This document shows positions 30,958 to 41,439 of a DNA stretch of 64,000 bases, piece by piece (the stretch's first letter is position 1; each line of letters begins with the position of its first letter). Where the stretch lies: NCBI GenBank assembly GCA_951640165.1, contig OX621263.1, forward strand, positions 3,928,501 through 3,992,500, read 5' to 3'. This DNA is from Pseudoips prasinana (Eukaryota; Arthropoda; Insecta; Lepidoptera; Nolidae). Position numbers and translations under genes: made by a program. The notes beneath the pieces are model-generated. The model saw only the letters and a list, made by a program, of their open reading frames with translations. It did not search any database and was not told the origin of the DNA.

Positions 30958-31395
30958 TCTTTATGGCAAATCATTTGCAGTCCAAGCAGCTCGTTTGTGG
31001 AATGACTTACCATTTTCTATTAAATGCTCTCAAAATATACTAAGCTTCAAAAAACTTGTGAAAGACCACTATCGGTCTCTATCATAATAATTATTAATTT
31101 ATTTTATATGAATGTAGTATTTTAATATAGTATCTATTATATGTATAGTATAATATAGTATTTTATTTACGTATATGTATGTGTAATAATAATATGATCA
31201 CTATTATATTTTTAGTATACCTTTTTAATTATCTTTTTTTCATTTTTACCTATGTACCACACTTTGTTGCACCATCCCCGGCATTTTTACACATTTAATT
31301 CCTATCCATCAAAAGGTTGTCTGGAAGAAATCGCTTTATGCGATAAGACCGCCCATTGCACATTATAATTAATATTTCATTGTTAAATGTCTTTA
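30958..31395 (+). pseudogene. Non-LTR retrotransposon 3' end
   Basis: The plus strand encodes FAVQAARLWNDLPFSIKCSQ NILSFKKLVKDHYRSLS and a stop, the C-terminus of a CR1/Jockey-type ORF2. A 3' untranslated part follows with GGTTGTCTGGAAGAAATCGC and GCGATAAGACCGCCC. It lies between the two R9 arms. Confidence 0.65.
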
Positions 31396-31453
31396 TTTAT
31401 ATGAACACCATTCACAAAAACGAAGTTCGGTGACTTAGCCGGTAGAGCCCCTG
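31395..31453 (+). mobile_element. Palindromic MITE R9, right end fragment
   Basis: TTATATGAACACCATTCAC then GTTCGGTGACTTAGCCGG TAGAGCCCC, the right arm of R9. Confidence 0.65.
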
Positions 31454-31559
31454 AGTACCTCCTTGCTAATGACCATCAAACTACGATCGCCAACCCGTCT
31501 GTCAAGTGTGATTTTGGCATATGCCTACAAATTATGTCTTGGGACTGCCGATAGATTTG

Positions 31560-31995
31560 AAAACTATTTTTTACACTTTAAATCTAAATAATTTATACTA
31601 ATATCATCAGACAATCTATAATTCCAGTTGCCCACACATTCCACTAATTTCTTGGACAAATCATTCACTGTACAGGCTGCTCGATTGTGGAATTCAGTCC
31701 CTCTGCATATCAGACGCGCACAAACTCTGACATCATTATTTATCACTGTAATTTTCTTCCATTTTCCTCAAATACTTCTTATTCTTCATAATTATTATTA
31801 ATATTTATTTTAGTATATTAAAAAGTAGGGAACGATATATATACATAGGTACATATATATGTAAATTTCTCTGCTCTGCCAACTCCACTTTGTCTCCATG
31901 CATTGCTTTGGTCATTCCAACGGTTGTCTGGAAGAGATTTCCATATTAGCGATAAGACCGCCGTTTGTACCTCATAATATATGCTAACTTATGTT
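31560..31995 (+). pseudogene. Non-LTR retrotransposon 3' end
   Basis: The plus strand encodes FTVQAARLWNSVPLHIRRAQ TLTSL, parallel to the remnant at 30958. The same 3' untranslated signature follows (GGTTGTCTGGAAGAGATTTC, GCGATAAGACCGCC). The longer open frame on the other strand here is a shadow. Confidence 0.6.
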
Positions 31996-32119
31996 TCAAT
32001 GTATGTTCCGATTTGGTGCGATAAAGTGTCTATCTAATAATTTTCTAAATTATTTCACCAATAGAAAGCTACGTTATTGTGGAATGTCATAGGCTATGAT
32101 TCATCATCATAATTTTTAT

Positions 32120-32212
32120 TTATCCCGAACTTTTAACCCGAAGTATTACGCGGGACAAACAGGCAGGGACAAAAATATTTATAACGCGGAACGAAGTCCG
32201 CGGGCACTGTTA
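32120..32212 (+). mobile_element. Helitron-like 3' end
   Basis: CGCGGAACGAAGTCCGCGGG CACTGTTAG is a hairpin followed by TTAG and T, the usual end of another lepidopteran Helitron family. The 5' end is not found. Confidence 0.45.
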
Positions 32213-32246
32213 GTCCACAATATAGTAGTTATAGATATATCTCATT

Positions 32247-32440
32247 GGAACGTGTGGCGCAGCGGCTAAGACCTCGCCGCTTCGTGTCGCCGGTTCTAGT
32301 CCCGCGCCGGACAACTATTCGTGTGACCCATAAATGGTTGTTCTGAGTCTGGATGTAATTTGTGTCCGTCTATTATATGTTTGTAAAGTACCCAGCGACA
32401 CAAGGATTAGATTCCCTAGTGCGGGCGTTGTCTATTAAAA
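32247..32440 (+). mobile_element. tRNA-derived SINE, family S3
   Basis: GTGTGGCGCAGCGGCTAAGA (box A) and GCCGGTTCTAGTCCCGC (box B, one change), then the S3 body (GGACAACTATT, GTTCTGAGTCTGGATGTAAT, CAAGGATTAGATTCCCTAGT). Confidence 0.8.
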
Positions 32441-32506
32441 AATGGAAGCGTGAGGCGACGATGACGCCAGTTTCACGCTTTCTGTTTACCCAAAAAGTAC
32501 ACATAT

Positions 32507-32873
32507 ATAATAATAATAATAGTCGGCCGCGGCGGCCAGTCTCAACAGAGATTACCCATCTGCGCGGGACATATTATAGTCCTCAAGTGTGTGCGCAAAC
32601 ACAGGAGCACTTTCTATTCCATCACTCTCATGATCCAATGGGACGCTCAGCGAAACGACCGGTATGAGGTCAGGCACAGGACCGACGGCTTTACGTTCTC
32701 TCCGAGGCACGGTGGTAATAGCACCAACTCCCAGACTTCGGGCTGATACTGAGAAATTTTTATTTTTACAGAAAAGTCTCAATATCACTTTTTGGCCCGA
32801 CCCGGGCTTTGAACCCAGGACCGCGTTCTCTGCGGGTGAACACGCTACCGCTAGACCAATGAGGCAGTACATA
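32507..32873 (-). mobile_element. tRNA-derived SINE, family S5, best copy
   Basis: On the minus strand: TGCCTCATTGGTCTAGCGGT AGCGTGTTCACC, box B GTCCTGGGTTCAAAGCCCGG, then the long S5 body and an AAT tail at the left edge. Open frames of 101-193 codons overlap it on both strands and are not genes. Confidence 0.8.
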
Positions 32874-32918
32874 ATATATAGACAGTACGTCGACGACATA
32901 GAATTTTTTTTAAATTTT

Positions 32919-33176
32919 TTTAGTATTATTATACAACTACAGATACTTCTTATAGCTAAGACTTTTTTTTTTGATAAGGCAGGGGGAATGCTAATGCTTG
33001 CCACCCGCAAAAAGTGTCTGCGGGTGGGTATGTCGGACTCGCACCGACTAAACCTAACCTGCCGTGGACTCCTTCTGGCGCCCCGGGAAGCCCCGAGTAT
33101 GCTGCTCCGGTGATAGCTAAGACATAGGCCCACAAAACTGTTTTAAACAGTCTGTGGACTCAGATGAGTCTCCTTG

Positions 33177-33228
<52 letters not shown>

Positions 33229-33390
33229 CAAGGAGACTCATCTGAGTCCACAGACTGTTTTAAAACGCGAGTCCGGCATACCCACCCGCAGACACTTTTT
33301 GCGGGTGGCAAGCATTAGCATTCCCCCTGCCTTATCAAAAAAAAAAGTCTTAGCTATAAGAAGTATCTGTAGTTGTATAATAATACTAAA
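32919..33390. repeat. Large inverted repeat around an (AT)n tract
   Basis: Outer arms of about 120 bases (32919-33042 and 33266-33390) are near-identical inverted copies, including CTACAGATACTTCTTATAGC and GGCAGGGGGAATGCTAATGC. Inner arms (AACAGTCTGTGGACTCAGAT GAGTCTCCTTGTAAT) flank about 50 bases of alternating AT (33178-33227). A third, diverged copy of the outer arm is at 55300-55370. Confidence 0.8.
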
Positions 33391-33705
33391 TAAATAAAAA
33401 AAAAATATTATATATATATATGTTCTAATGCACATAATATCTGGGTTTAACACGATTAGAAGAACAAAAACACTATTGTCACTAAAAAACGTGGTCTCAT
33501 TTCCTAATCTTGACTTACTCATGATTGTGTAACAGTACATAAGTAAATGTAGTTATTATTATGTCAGTATTCATAATACATAAACGCAAAAAATCTATAA
33601 ATGTTAATACACACGCCATTTTTTGTGATAGCGGATAAAAAGTGGTGCAAAAAGCTCGCGCTTCTTCGCTAATTTGACCTAAACAGTGTTATATCAAACA
33701 TTGAT

Positions 33706-33892
33706 CAGTGCCTCTAGCCCGAGTTCCTGCAGTTTACTTACTCGATCACACGTACAGTTTCATCCCATACATTGAGCACCAGAGTTTTAGTTCTTAATAG
33801 TTTCCGCGAGAGGCGCTGGTGCTCAATGTATGGGACGAAACTGTACGTGTGATCGAGTAAGTAAACTGCAGGAACTCGTGCTAGAGGCACTG
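33706..33892. mobile_element. Foldback MITE R13, copy 2
   Basis: Starts CAGTGCCTCTAGCCCGAG and ends with its complement CTCGTGCTAGAGGCACTG. Arms of about 75 bases, loop about 35. The loop is in opposite orientation to copy 1, showing the two copies are inserted in opposite directions. Confidence 0.85.
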
Positions 33893-34225
33893 AAGCGCAC
33901 ACTGAATCACGCACAGATAGTTTTGAGGCCATCATGCGCCAAAGAACAGCATCCCTGCTACGCATTCGTGGGAGCACCATTAGCATTCTTAAGGTTATTT
34001 CTGACAAGTTGGACAGCCCTTTCCTGATGCATTGGACCCGTATGCATAGTGGCGGATCTAGTGCAGCAGGACGGCTCTTAAATTAATTTTTAAAATAATG
34101 ATTACTTACAATACTTACAATACTTACATATTCTAAGAACTGTAATATTAACAGTATATGGATTTTATATCTGAAATAAATGAATAATAAATAAAATAAA
34201 ATAAATAGATTCGTATTTTTAAGTG

Positions 34226-34498
34226 AAAACTTGAGAGGTGTCAAGGGACACCCGGATGGAACGAAGATATTTCTTATTTACAAAAAATCTGTATACACTC
34301 AACAAAAATAATCGTCGCGACACCACACTGTTCAATGCGAAATAGAAATGAAAATATCTGGCTTGCTTTCTATAAGAGATAGACAGACAGAGAAACATGC
34401 GCACGCCGCACAGCGGCAAAAAGTGTCGTGACAACTTTTCGTAACATTTTTTTCCGTCTAGCCCCCTTTCACAACGCGCGATAAGGAACTTCGTTCCA
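34226..34498. mobile_element. Repeat R8, copy 1
   Basis: GGGACACCCGGATGGAACGA AG at the left and GGAACTTCGTTCCA at the right are partly inverted. The body is nearly identical to 35907-36207 (CGTCGCGACACCACACTGTT, GCGCACGCCGCA). Class unknown; a DNA transposon is possible. Confidence 0.6.
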
Positions 34499-34636
34499 AA
34501 ACTTCTTTTGCGGCATTGTGCACATTTTTGGGATGGGTAAAAAATGTTAAACTCGCGTCAGGACACGAGACCTGATTAAATATTAGTAAGGGAAGTTTTT
34601 TGAATTTAAACTGGCCTTACTGTACCATACTGACCT

Positions 34637-34845
34637 GGGGGATACCGGCTAAGTCGCTGAACATCGTTTTCGTGATCAGCATTCAAATAAATAAAGGATA
34701 AAAATGACTGAATCAATCATATCGACTTCAACGTTGACAATCGATTCCGGACCATTTATGATGTCACATGTGATTAAGTAATTTTTAACCTTTATTTATT
34801 TGACGCCGATCACGAAAACGATGTTCGACTACTTAGCCGGTAGCC
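34637..34845. mobile_element. Palindromic MITE R9, diverged copy
   Basis: GATACCGGCTAAGTCGCTGA ACATCG and its complement at the right end, with AAATAAATAAAGG and CCTTTATTTATTT arms, and a GATTCCGGACCATTTATGA centre. Confidence 0.75.
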
Positions 34846-34887
34846 ACCCTCATCGAATCCTAAATCGAATTCGTAAGACGAAGTGTA

Positions 34888-35055
34888 TACCACAAGTTCC
34901 TGTAGTTTACTTTCTCGATGATACTTGCAGTTTTTCCAGTACATTAACTAGCAGCGCCCCTAGCGGAAACTTCAATGAACTTAAAATGTCCATACTAAAA
35001 AACGGTAAGTTTCATCGAGTAAGTAAACTATATGGAGTCGTGGCAGAGTTACTGT
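34888..35055. mobile_element. Foldback MITE R13, diverged copy 3
   Basis: CAAGTTCCTGTAGTTTACTT TCTCGAT on the left and ATCGAGTAAGTAAACTATAT GGAGTCG on the right. Many changes relative to copies 1 and 2. Confidence 0.55.
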
Positions 35056-35424
35056 ACCGTACTGGAGGTAATCCACCAAGGGCACCCATCCGAATGGCAC
35101 CTGCCCGAATGGCCTCGCCTAGCCCACGAAAGGCACCTATGAATATTTTTGGCAAGTGCTCTTCGTGGATTCAATTTATTTTTTACATTCTTGTCCACGA
35201 ATAGCACCTACGACTCAGTAACCTAGGTTATTAAATGAAAGGTATCGATAAAAATCACTAGAACGTTTGACTTATATAATTATATGCTATTACTAGAGTA
35301 AAACTACCGTGTACTGTGAATAAAGGAATATATATAAAGAAGACGCTGCTTACAAGAATCCTGTAGTTTCATTTATATATTTCACTGTCAACATCCTCTA
35401 GGCCCTTAGACTGCAGCAATACTT

Positions 35425-35640
35425 CAAACGTAACTGACTATGAGAGAAAGAAAGAAAGATAAACTCTTTCTTGCCTCTTCAGTAATATACGAAAAGTAAC
35501 TCACTCGCTTTCCAACTTCACGAAATTTTATCCCCTCTCAAGTTCCGTTAGCCTCGCCCAATTACACTTTTCGTAACGCTCTCGACACGACACGACAAGC
35601 ATGCGTTGCAATTTTTACTTCAAAAATACCTAAATTCAAA
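35425..35640 (-). repeat. Interspersed repeat R15, minus copy
   Basis: CGTTAGCCTCGCCCAATTAC ACTTTTCGTAACGCTCTCG is the complement of the R15 landmark; purine-rich flank GAGAGAAAGAAAGAAAG. Confidence 0.5.
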
Positions 35641-35906
35641 TTATAACCTTCTCAAGTTTTTAAGTTGATTACGATTACTAAACAATCTTATGATAAGATT
35701 ACATAATTACCTTAATTTATTGCGTTTCATAAATGCATAAACGTATTTTGCATCACTTAAATTATGTCTGTTCATAACAATGTGCATGCTGTGATCTCCT
35801 ATAATTAAAGACGCGTAGGAACTGAGTACCTATAGTTATAACTAAGCTAAGCCTTTTGTAATCATTGTTAATTGATCCTAATAAATAAATACATAAATAA
35901 AAAAAC

Positions 35907-36207
35907 TTGAGAGGTTTCAAGGGACACCCGGATGGAACGAAGTTATTTCTTATTATTTATTATGTACAAAAATCATGTAGGTATACACTCAACAAAAATA
36001 ATCGTCGCGACACCACACTGTTCAATGCGAAATATAAATGAAAATATCTGGTTTGCTTTCTATAAGAGAAAGAGACAGAGAGAGACAGACAGAGAAACAT
36101 GCGCACGCCGCACTGCTGCAAAAAGTGTCGTGACAACTTTTCGTAAGATTTTTTTCCGTCTAGCCCCCTTTCACAACGCGGGATAAGGAACTTCTTTCCA
36201 ATAAAAA
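35907..36207. mobile_element. Repeat R8, copy 2
   Basis: Direct-orientation copy of 34226-34498. The left flank GAGAGGTTTCAAGGGACACC CGGATGGAACGAAG is well conserved; its complement stands alone at 60885-60930. Confidence 0.6.
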
Positions 36208-36477
36208 AAGATCTCGAGCTCTCCATTTAAATTCCCTTTGCAAATTGTAGATCAGCCTCAGTAATAGGGCCAACTTGATCCGTTCTATATAATTAAATAA
36301 ACGGGAAAGCGACTAGTTATATCCTTGCTTTATCTGATGATTGGCAAACACATCCTGAATAACTGGTTTGGAGTTGTATAACTAACGGTGTTCTACCTCA
36401 AATTACAGTGTGTAGCTATACTAAGAACTGCTCTTATTAAAATCGCCTCAAGAACCTCGTCCTACAAACAATTTTTT

Positions 36478-36810
36478 TTATCCTAGGACATTTACACACG
36501 GCCATCTGATTCCAAATTAAGCAGACCTTGTACTATGGAAACCAGATAACGAATACACTACATATACTAGTTTTCTTTTGTAAATACATACTTATATAGA
36601 TATATAGATAGCTGTGCCATAACTTTATAAGCTAACTCTATACCAAATTTTATTAAAATCGCTCCAGCCGTTTAGACGTGAAGAAGTAACAAACACACAA
36701 ACTTTCGGCTTTATAATAATAGTGTGATTACACCCAGATTGAGGACACCATGTCTGTTCAAACAAATATCTGACCTGGGTGGGAATCGAACCCACGACCT
36801 ATAACTGCAA
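36478..36810 (-). mobile_element. SINE S2 split by an H3-like element
   Basis: The S2 tail part (36478-36600) and head part (36725-36810, GTCGTGGGTTCGATTCCCAC on the minus strand) are separated by 36603-36722. That insert reads, on the minus strand, as H3 (ATTATAAAGCCGAAAGTTTG ... GGCACAGCTA). Confidence 0.65.
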
Positions 36811-36929
36811 ACTAAAAAAGTGCTCGTTACTATCTTCAGAGTTATAAATCGAATCTTGTCCTATTCAAAAACAATCATGAAAAAAAAAATGGCACGCCGC
36901 AGCTCGTGGGTTCAAATCCCAACCCGAGG

Positions 36930-37185
36930 GGGTTACCGCTTAATTCGCCGATCATCGTGATCGTGATCGGTGTTCAAATAGGAACAATGAACATGTGGCG
37001 AAACAATGAACACAATGAAAATGAAGGTTAAAAATGCACATGTGAAGTCATAAATGGTCCGGAATCGATTTTCAACGTTGAAGCCGATTGAACGCATGAT
37101 AGTAATTTTTAACGTGCATCTATTTGAACGCCGATCACGAAAACGATGTTCGGCGACTTAGCCAGTAGAGTACCCTACGTTTCCT
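36930..37185. mobile_element. Palindromic MITE R9, rearranged copy
   Basis: The right arm (AACGCCGATCACGAAAACGA TGTTCGGCGACTTAGCC) is well kept; the left arm carries a small insertion (AACAATGAACATGTGGCG). A short S2 SINE fragment (36890-36930) abuts it on the left. Confidence 0.6.
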
Positions 37186-37198
37186 CTAATGTCCACCT

Positions 37199-37440
37199 GG
37201 GGCTCTGCCGGCTAAGTCGCCGAACATCGTTTTAGTGAATGGCGTTCAAATAAATAAAGGTTAAATATGACTAAATCAATCGTTAAATCGGATTCAACGA
37301 TGATAATTGATTCCGGACCATTTATGAAGTCACATGTGGACATGGAAGCCGATCTAACGATTATTAAGTAATTTTTAACCTTTATTTATTTGAACGCCAT
37401 TCACAAAAACGATGTTCGGCGACTTAGCCGGTAGAGCCCC
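37199..37440. mobile_element. Palindromic MITE R9, good copy
   Basis: GGGGCTCTGCCGGCTAAGTC at the left and its complement GACTTAGCCGGTAGAGCCCC at the right. Near-complete dyad over 242 bases with the centre at CCGGACCATTTATGAAGTC. Confidence 0.85.
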
Positions 37441-37735
37441 GGGCCTCTAAGATCGTCGATAATGAAATGACCCAGGTATTTAAACTGACAGACCTGCTTC
37501 AGTTGATTGACTTTCAAATTGATTGCGTCACTATCTCTGGGCATTTCCCCGCTTGGCCCTAAAGACCACAATCTTACAACTTCTAAGTTTCTCATTTAAT
37601 TTAGGCGGAGTATTATAAATAGAAAAAATCAAAAGCTGAAGTGGCAGTGGGCGGGGCACATAGCTCGTAGAACCAACGGCCTTGGGGCAGAAAGGTTCTC
37701 GAGTGGCGACCACGAACTGGAAGACGTTTATAGGA
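37441..37735 (+). pseudogene. RTE LINE fragments, both directions
   Basis: 37624-37735 encodes KLKWQWAGHIARRTNGLGAE on the plus strand, the conserved near-C-terminal block of RTE ORF2. The preceding segment, with TGGGCATTTCCCCGCTTGG and GGCGGAGTATTATAAATAG, recurs at 38668-38750 beyond the next R9. Confidence 0.6.
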
Positions 37736-37829
37736 ATGTTATTCAAACACAATGTATATTGTTATTGAAGTAATAAATGAAAATGAAAGAAGGCAGTGTA
37801 ATGTAATCTTTGTAATAATTATAAATTAT

Positions 37830-38140
37830 AATATTAATAATAATACCTTTAATATAGACAGAACCATTGACAATATGTAGTAAAAATATTAGACTTAAAC
37901 TAGATAATTAAACATAATATCTTGACAATAACTTGATACGAGCTAGCTAAATATCATTTCTGTAATAAAATAAATTTTATAAATGTTTTCATACAAGATG
38001 TACCTAAATATCTATGTTACTAGAAATAATATCTAATGTATACAACTATATTACTACAAACATGTTCTGACTATTTACAAGCGCTTTTTAAAGTCTACGT
38101 GAATAAAAACCTTTTTTATTTTATTTTTTATTTATTTAAT
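37830..38140 (+). mobile_element. LINE-tail repeat RA
   Basis: ACAGAACCATTGACAATATG, GACAATAACTTGATACGAGC, ACATGTTCTGACTATTTACA, GTGAATAAAAACCTTTTTTA: a full 3' part of RA. Confidence 0.65.
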
Positions 38141-38269
38141 GTTAAATATTTTCAAGTAATAATAATGTGAATTTTACACCGACAAAATCGGTAGAATATG
38201 ATGATCCTACGTAAACATAAACATCTTCTATGTACTCGTATTCTGACAAATAAATCTTTCATTCATTCA

Positions 38270-38415
38270 GGCCCCCTACAAGATGGACTGTTGATCTTGA
38301 GCGGGTCGCTGGGAGCCGCTGGATGCGGGATCGCAAGACCGGCAATTGTGGAGATCTTTGGGGGAGGCCTTTGTGCAGCAGTGGACGTCTTTCGGCTGAT
38401 ATGATGATGATGATG
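38270..38415 (+). pseudogene. RTE LINE 3' end
   Basis: Contains GACCGGCAATTGTGGAGATC and GCAGCAGTGGACGTCTTTCG, then (GAT)n. It is the plus-strand counterpart of the 4622 remnant's end. Confidence 0.65.
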
Positions 38416-38424
38416 ACTACCTCA

Positions 38425-38667
38425 GGGGCTCTATCGGCTAAGTCACCGAACTTCGATTTCTTAAATGGCGTTCAAATAAATAAAGGTTAAAAATGACTTA
38501 ATCAATCGTTAAATCGGCTTAACGTTGTCAATCGTATCCGGACCATTTATGACGTCACATGTGCTCATGGAAGCCGATTTGACGATTGATTAAGTCATTT
38601 TTAACCTTTATTTATTTGAACGCCATTTAAGAAATCGAAGTTCGGTGACTTAGCCGGTGGAGCCCCT
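38425..38667. mobile_element. Palindromic MITE R9, good copy with CRE-like centre
   Basis: GGGGCTCTATCGGCTAAGTC ... GACTTAGCCGGTGGAGCCCC. The centre holds TGACGTCA at 38550-38557, followed by CATGTG. Confidence 0.85.
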
Positions 38668-39480
38668 GGGCATTTCCCCCGTCGGCTCTAAAGACCGCAA
38701 TCTTACAACTTCAAAGTTTCTATATAATTTAGGCGGAGTATTATAAATAGTTCTGCTTATGTCTGGTTTGAGCAAACCATCAATTTGAAGCAACAATTAT
38801 AATTATGCAATTAAAGTAACATCTAACTCGTAGTGTTTAGGTCCTTTCAAAAAGAAACTCTTTGCGAAGTGAAAGTACTTACATCCGTTGTGGTCAGTTT
38901 TCGAAAATATTGTGTTACTGAGGTGCCGATGGTCCCAATGGCAGATGAGCGGAGCGGGACAGAAATGTTGCAATATTTCAGTAGTATTTACTTACATAGT
39001 CCATACTAATACTGAAGTTGAGGGTTTATTAAATATACTTTACTATTTAAATAACGTTTGTAAGTAATAATAAAATATTTTTAGAATAATAACGCTTAAA
39101 GCTGCCGCTGAAAGAATGCATTTCTGGCGAATGGGCGATAACGACGTAACTTTAAAATAGCGTTGAATTGCGATAAAAATATTTTTAGTACGTAAGTAAT
39201 TTATTTGCATAAATATGTGTATACATACAAATAAGTCAATTGCATGCAAGATGTTACATAGTTATTGTACTGATCAGACATGCTTGCCATACAATGGCGT
39301 GCAAAAATTTAATACATGAGGTTATATAAAAAATCTAAGACATACAAAACAAGAAACAGAATAAAAACATAATAATATCATCAAAAAGAAGTTAATAGTA
39401 ATTTAATATTAAGAATTATTTAGTGGATTACAATGTCAACATAAAACTTATATATAAAAATTATGTAAGTTTAATATCAA
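38668..39480. other. RTE-like flank and unassigned region
   Basis: The first 80 bases repeat 37538-37620. The rest is AT-rich without a recognised feature; the minus-strand frames seen have no domain. Confidence 0.4.
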
Positions 39481-39481
39481 G

Positions 39482-39710
39482 CTAGAACTTATCCTCCAAA
39501 TATTCTGAAAAATCATAATAAGTTCTTTCTACTAATAGTGATTTAATTGCTCGCTTAAATTCATTAACTGGTAGACTTTTCCATTCTTTTGGTAGTTTAT
39601 TGAAAATCACCGGAGCCATGCATACAACACTTTTACGCATTTGCAGTCCTAGCTGGATGTAGACATAGCCTACTGATATCACGTCTATTTCGAGGAACTA
39701 TTATTTATTT
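39482..39710 (-). pseudogene. Non-LTR retrotransposon ORF2 C-terminus
   Basis: The minus strand encodes MAPVIFNKLPKEWKSLPVNE FKRAIKSLLVERTYYDF, the usual end of a lepidopteran LINE ORF2, with a stop at 39482. The upstream coding part is gone. Confidence 0.6.
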
Positions 39711-39875
39711 CTTTAGAACTTCCAAATAATATCCAAAGCATCATTATTAGGATCAAATCAAATTTGGCTAGTTGCAAGTCTCAGACTCTGTCGGATGCTC
39801 CCTCCTGTATCATACGATGGATCCGGTGTCTATTCCGCACCGTGAATCCATGGTTTGCAATAAATTAGCACTTTA

Positions 39876-40150
39876 TTCTCATCATCATCATCATCATCAT
39901 TACAGCTAAATAAGTCCACTGCTGGACAAGCCTCCCTCAAGAATCGTCTTGGGGGGATATGCCATAATCGCCACGCTTGGCAGGCGGGTTGGCGATCGCA
40001 GTAAGATGGTCATAGTAATCAGAAGGAAGCTGCTGCCCATCCTCTGGTAGATATTCCCTCGGGTCGACTTCTACGCCCCCCACGGGATGAGATGGGGTGA
40101 TGATATTCTGATTCCGATATTTGTCGCCGTCACCACACAGCAGATTATTC
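39876..40150 (+). mobile_element. Repeat R6, full-length copy
   Basis: Begins with (ATC)n and is nearly identical to 22125-22388, finishing CGCCGTCACCACACAGCAG. Confidence 0.65.
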
Positions 40151-40800
40151 TACTAACTTATAATTATAATTTAAAATCTTTATTACAATGTTAACTGAAA
40201 CTAAATATTATTATTTTTCGCTTAATTTATGTTTATTTTCATCACTAGCAAAACCAACAGGAATACGCCAGGAACTAATTTTATTAGGGGCCAGCCTTTA
40301 GTTTATTTTATTTTTTGGAGAATTAACAATAGCCCACATGGTTTACAATTATTTTAATGTTCTCTAATAACGAGTTTATTAAAACAATTTCAAGATAAAA
40401 ATAATAATAATAATGATTATTTACTTTTCAGAAGGAACAACAAGGACGGATATTAGTAAATTAGGGAGGCGATGGCTGGCCCTCACGTCATACTCGTGAG
40501 CGGGTGCTGCTTGCGGTAACTGGTCGAACTGCTGTTGGGGTACTCATAATATTTTATTTTTTCATACACTCGTCGCCTCTGGTAGACTTCGTGTGACTTG
40601 TTAATTTTGTAAATGTACGCGGATGTACCCACCGTTTTCTCATCTAGCAAGAGGTTATTCTAATTGCTTGAGTGAAATTTAATGTTATTGTTTATTATCT
40701 CACAATTTTTTGATTCATTAGATGACAACGGTTCTGTGCGTGTATTAGCCTACATAACACCCATCACAATATAAGAAAATACATGATATAAAAAAAACGA
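40151..40800. other. Unassigned region
   Basis: No recognised repeat; GC content rises around 40460-40530 without a coding frame. Confidence 0.35.
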
Positions 40801-40809
40801 AACCAAAAA

Positions 40810-41365
40810 GCAAAAGAAGCCGAAAAAAGCAAGCCCGGAGTTTCATTGTGGCTTTCTTCTCCGGGTCGTCCACCTAGGTAGCTAGAGAAAGCCGCAGGTT
40901 AGCTAGGGAAGGCTCCTCAGTGGCGAGGATCGCTTTGGCCCCTTAACGCGTCATCGGTGATCCCGTGCAACTGATCACACCTTCTCTTAGAATTCTGTCT
41001 TTTGCTTCAGCGGCCCCCTGAGCTGTGGCCCGAACCCCAAAACGGTGGCCTCGGGTATTAGCCGTTTAATTTAAGCTACTGGTTAAGAGCCTTCTGCACT
41101 AGCCAAATGCTCATTGCCTTCAATTCTTTAATTTTAATATTGTACAACTAAATTTCAAAATAATAGATTAGTAACTTGTTATTTATTTTAGGATTTAATA
41201 AAATATATCTGATAAAACAGACCGCACGGACGGACTAATTATTTTTTTGTAATTTTTATACTGTATTCGACTATGCTCATGTACTGCATTGTGAACTTGA
41301 CAAGTACAAGTGTATGTTAATACCAAAGTGCAGAATAAATTTCATTATTTCATTTCATTTCTAAT
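40810..41365 (+). mobile_element. LINE 3' untranslated region with (ATTTC)n tail
   Basis: A GC-rich block (CCCGGAGTTTCATTGTGGCT TTCTTC, GCGGCCCCCTGAGCTGTGGC) followed by an AT-rich part and GCAGAATAAATTTCATTATTTC ATTTCATTTC. A polyadenylation signal plus simple tail indicates the end of a plus-strand non-LTR element. No coding sequence remains. Confidence 0.55.
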
Positions 41366-41439
41366 AAGAATATAAAAGATATACGTTACTTAAAAAATGT
41401 ACAAGAACATACACGTGACCAAACTGAAAATTTATAAAA

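Noticed and set aside
32552..33133. 193-codon minus-strand open frame
   Set aside because: It crosses an S5 SINE and an inverted-repeat arm; the encoded sequence is a translation of repeats also found elsewhere in the window.
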